A model generated the notes under the pieces. The model searched no databases and was not told the DNA's origin. It saw only the letters and a list, made by a program, of their open reading frames with translations. A DNA stretch of 64,000 bases, taken from Bacteroidota bacterium. GTDB taxonomy: Bacteria; Bacteroidota; Bacteroidia; Bacteroidales; Lentimicrobiaceae. Position 1 is the stretch's first letter, and every line of letters starts with the position of its first letter. The stretch spans positions 62,001 to 126,000 of the forward strand of contig JAEZDY010000021.1 of assembly GCA_023417935.1 (NCBI GenBank). Reading direction: 5' to 3'. Below are positions 62,264 to 64,000 of the stretch, in pieces. Position numbers and translations under genes: made by a program.

Positions 62264-62842
62264 TTGAAACTATTTATAAAATACATGGTGAGCCACCGGT
62301 GCAAGCTTGCTGTCAAGGAAGAATTGCGCAAAATGGGCTTGCACTTTATTGTTGTTGACCTGGGGGAAGTGGAGATTATGGAAGACCTATCACCCAAAGA
62401 ACTGGAAGAGCTAAACAATGGCTTACTTTCGTCAGGACTCGAATTGATGGATGATAAAAAAGCCATTCTGATTGAGAAGATCATAAATGTAATCACTCAA
62501 ATGATTCATCATTCAGAGGAAGTACCTAAGATAAATTATTCTGAATACCTCAGTGAGCAGCTAAAGCATGATTACACGCACCTTGCTAATATCTTTTCTG
62601 AGGTTAAAGGCATGTCCATCCAGCAATATATAATATTTAACAAAATTGAGAAGATCAAGGAGTTAATGCTGTATGATGAATTGAACCTTACTGAAATTTC
62701 CTATAAGATGAATTACAGCAGTGTAGCTCACCTATCAAATCAGTTTAAGAAGGTTACGGGCATGTCACCATCCCAGTACAAACATTTCAAAGACAAAAAG
62801 CGTATTCCGATTGAGGAAATCGGGCTTAAATTACCTAATTAA
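62264..62842 (+). CDS. AraC-type HTH regulator with an HMA-like N-terminal domain
   Basis: The 192-residue protein has an N-terminal beta-alpha-beta-beta-alpha-beta region (residues about 1-70) starting MKLFIKYMVSHRCK. That region resembles a heavy-metal-associated (HMA) fold whose CxxC has become SHRC. The C-terminal half (about 95-180) is an AraC HTH: LNLTEISYKMNYSSVAHLSN then FKKVTGMSPSQYKHF. The start is TTG; the residues before Met8 belong to the conserved start of this family as I recall it, so I keep it. The next gene, a PAS kinase, begins 6 bases after the stop, so the two are cotranscribed. Ligand unknown. Confidence 0.82.
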   Translation: MKLFIKYMVSHRCKLAVKEELRKMGLHFIVVDLGEVEIMEDLSPKELEELNNGLLSSGLELMDDKKAILIEKIINVITQMIHHSEEVPKINYSEYLSEQLKHDYTHLANIFSEVKGMSIQQYIIFNKIEKIKELMLYDELNLTEISYKMNYSSVAHLSNQFKKVTGMSPSQYKHFKDKKRIPIEEIGLKLPN

Positions 62843-62848
62843 ACAACC

Positions 62849-64000
62849 ATGGAATCACAATACGCCAGAAGTCTTATCGAAGCAAGTCTTGATCCATTAG
62901 TTACCATCAGTCCTGAAGGCAAGATCACTGATATGAATCATGCTACTATAGTTATCACCGGGCTTACGCGTGACCAACTAACCGGTACTGATTTCTTCAC
63001 TTATTTTACTGAACCTCAAAAGGCCCGGGAAGTTTACCAAAAAGTATTTGCAACAGGATCAGTAGCTGATTCACCTTTAACTATCCGACATAAGGATGGT
63101 AAATTAACTGAAGTACTGTTCAATGGATCAGTCTATCGGGATTCAAATGGTGAAGTTTTAGGTGTTGTTATCGTAGCAAGGGATGTAACCGACCTGAATT
63201 TCATATCAACACAACTCAAGGAAGCTAAAGAGGCTGCCGAATCAGCAACACAAATTGCTGAAATTGCACAAACAAAAGCTGAAAAAGCCACATGTATTGC
63301 TGAAGAAGCTGTTAAAACAAAGCAGCAGTTCCTGTCGAACATGAGCCATGAAATCAGAACACCTATGAATGCAATCATAGGCTTTACCAAAGTTCTGCTT
63401 AAAACAGATCTCTCTTCTAAGCAAGAAGAATATTTGAATGCCATAAAGCTTAGCGGTGATGCACTGATTGTACTCATAGATGACATATTAGACCTTGCTA
63501 AGGTTGGAGCAGGCAAAATGAGATTTGAACAAATACCATTCAAACTCTCAAAATCAGTTTCTGCCATGCTTCATGTGTTTGAAACAAAGATCCATGAAAA
63601 GAACATTAAACTAATAAAGGAATACGATAGTAATATTCCTGAGACGCTTATTGGCGATCCTGTAAGGTTACATCAAATAATCCTGAATCTTGTAAGCAAT
63701 GCAGTAAAATTCACATCAAGGGGAAAGATTACAGTTTCGGTAAAGTTGGTTGAAGAAAATGACCTCGATGCTAAAATTGAGTTTGAAGTAGCTGATACTG
63801 GAATAGGAATTCCGGAGAATAAAATTGATAAAATCTTTGAAAACTTTCAACAAGCTACCAGTGGCACATCCAGATTATATGGTGGCACCGGATTAGGCCT
63901 TGCAATTGTAAAGCAATTGGTTGAATCCCAGGGTGGAAAAATAGTTGTTAGAAGTAAAATTGGGGAGGGTTCTTCCTTTAGTTTTACCCTGACTTTCAAA
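62849..64000 (+). CDS. PAS-domain sensor histidine kinase (partial, cut by right edge)
   Basis: The frame is open from the ATG at 62849 to the window end; 384 residues are visible. There are no TM helices. A PAS/PAC domain covers about residues 5-120 (DPLVTISPEGKITDMNHA, GVVIVARDVTDLN). An Ala/Glu-rich coiled coil (about 122-155) leads to HisKA with the phospho-acceptor His in FLSNMSHEIRTPMNAIIGF. The HATPase_c domain has NLVSNAVKFTSRG, ADTGIGIP, FENFQQATSGTSR and GGTGLGLAIVKQLVE. The kinase-type HEIRTP box usually belongs to hybrid kinases with receiver domains; the missing C-terminus may hold one. It is cotranscribed with the AraC-type regulator. Confidence 0.9.
   Translation, partial: MESQYARSLIEASLDPLVTISPEGKITDMNHATIVITGLTRDQLTGTDFFTYFTEPQKAREVYQKVFATGSVADSPLTIRHKDGKLTEVLFNGSVYRDSNGEVLGVVIVARDVTDLNFISTQLKEAKEAAESATQIAEIAQTKAEKATCIAEEAVKTKQQFLSNMSHEIRTPMNAIIGFTKVLLKTDLSSKQEEYLNAIKLSGDALIVLIDDILDLAKVGAGKMRFEQIPFKLSKSVSAMLHVFETKIHEKNIKLIKEYDSNIPETLIGDPVRLHQIILNLVSNAVKFTSRGKITVSVKLVEENDLDAKIEFEVADTGIGIPENKIDKIFENFQQATSGTSRLYGGTGLGLAIVKQLVESQGGKIVVRSKIGEGSSFSFTLTFK

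Overview
The window comes from a member of the phylum Bacteroidota; I cannot fix the order or genus. The evidence is four exported proteins with type IX secretion (T9SS) C-terminal sorting domains (two type A, two gliding-motility-associated type B), BACON, CUB and PKD modules, Bacteroidota-type promoter boxes (TAnnTTTG), several genes without a Shine-Dalgarno site, and a three-gene SurA/parvulin cluster next to guaB. No rRNA, tRNA, insertion sequence, prophage or CRISPR was seen.

Layout. 1-8 kb: a PagL-like outer-membrane protein cut by the window edge, mazG, a peroxiredoxin whose two catalytic cysteines are both serine, a MacA/MacB/TolC-like export operon lacking its ATPase, and galK. 8-15 kb (minus strand): MoxR ATPase, three periplasmic folding factors and guaB. 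15-23 kb: two large T9SS cargo proteins and glyA. 23-30 kb (minus strand): cation/proton antiporter, xseB, xseA, ppk1 and a SixA-like phosphatase. 30-31.4 kb: a small AT-rich accessory patch with two unrecognised genes and several repeats. 31-46 kb: M20 dipeptidase, a 1117-residue adhesin-like protein, GAPDH, and mixed small enzymes, a PAS histidine kinase, a queuosine-precursor transporter, a GT-C-like membrane protein and xthA. 46-53 kb: VOC protein, FG-GAP repeat T9SS protein, dsbD and tilS. 54-62 kb: two alternative 2-oxoglutarate-oxidising systems, korAB plus a 55-residue ferredoxin, and sucAB. 62-64 kb: an AraC-type regulator and a PAS histidine kinase cut by the right edge.

The envelope is the main theme: export (T9SS cargo, tripartite efflux), periplasmic folding (SurA-like trio, DsbD) and lipid A modification. 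Central carbon metabolism forms the second (GAPDH, SHMT, IMPDH, KOR and OGDH).

The most unusual features are the peroxiredoxin without catalytic cysteines and a pervasive pattern of short-period tandem arrays in intergenic gaps (periods 7, 9, 10, 11, 15, 17, 19, 22, about 24 and 30 bp). Each locus has its own unit sequence. The arrays often begin at, or include, the stop codon of the upstream gene. The clearest case is 11 units of exactly 7 bp behind xseB.
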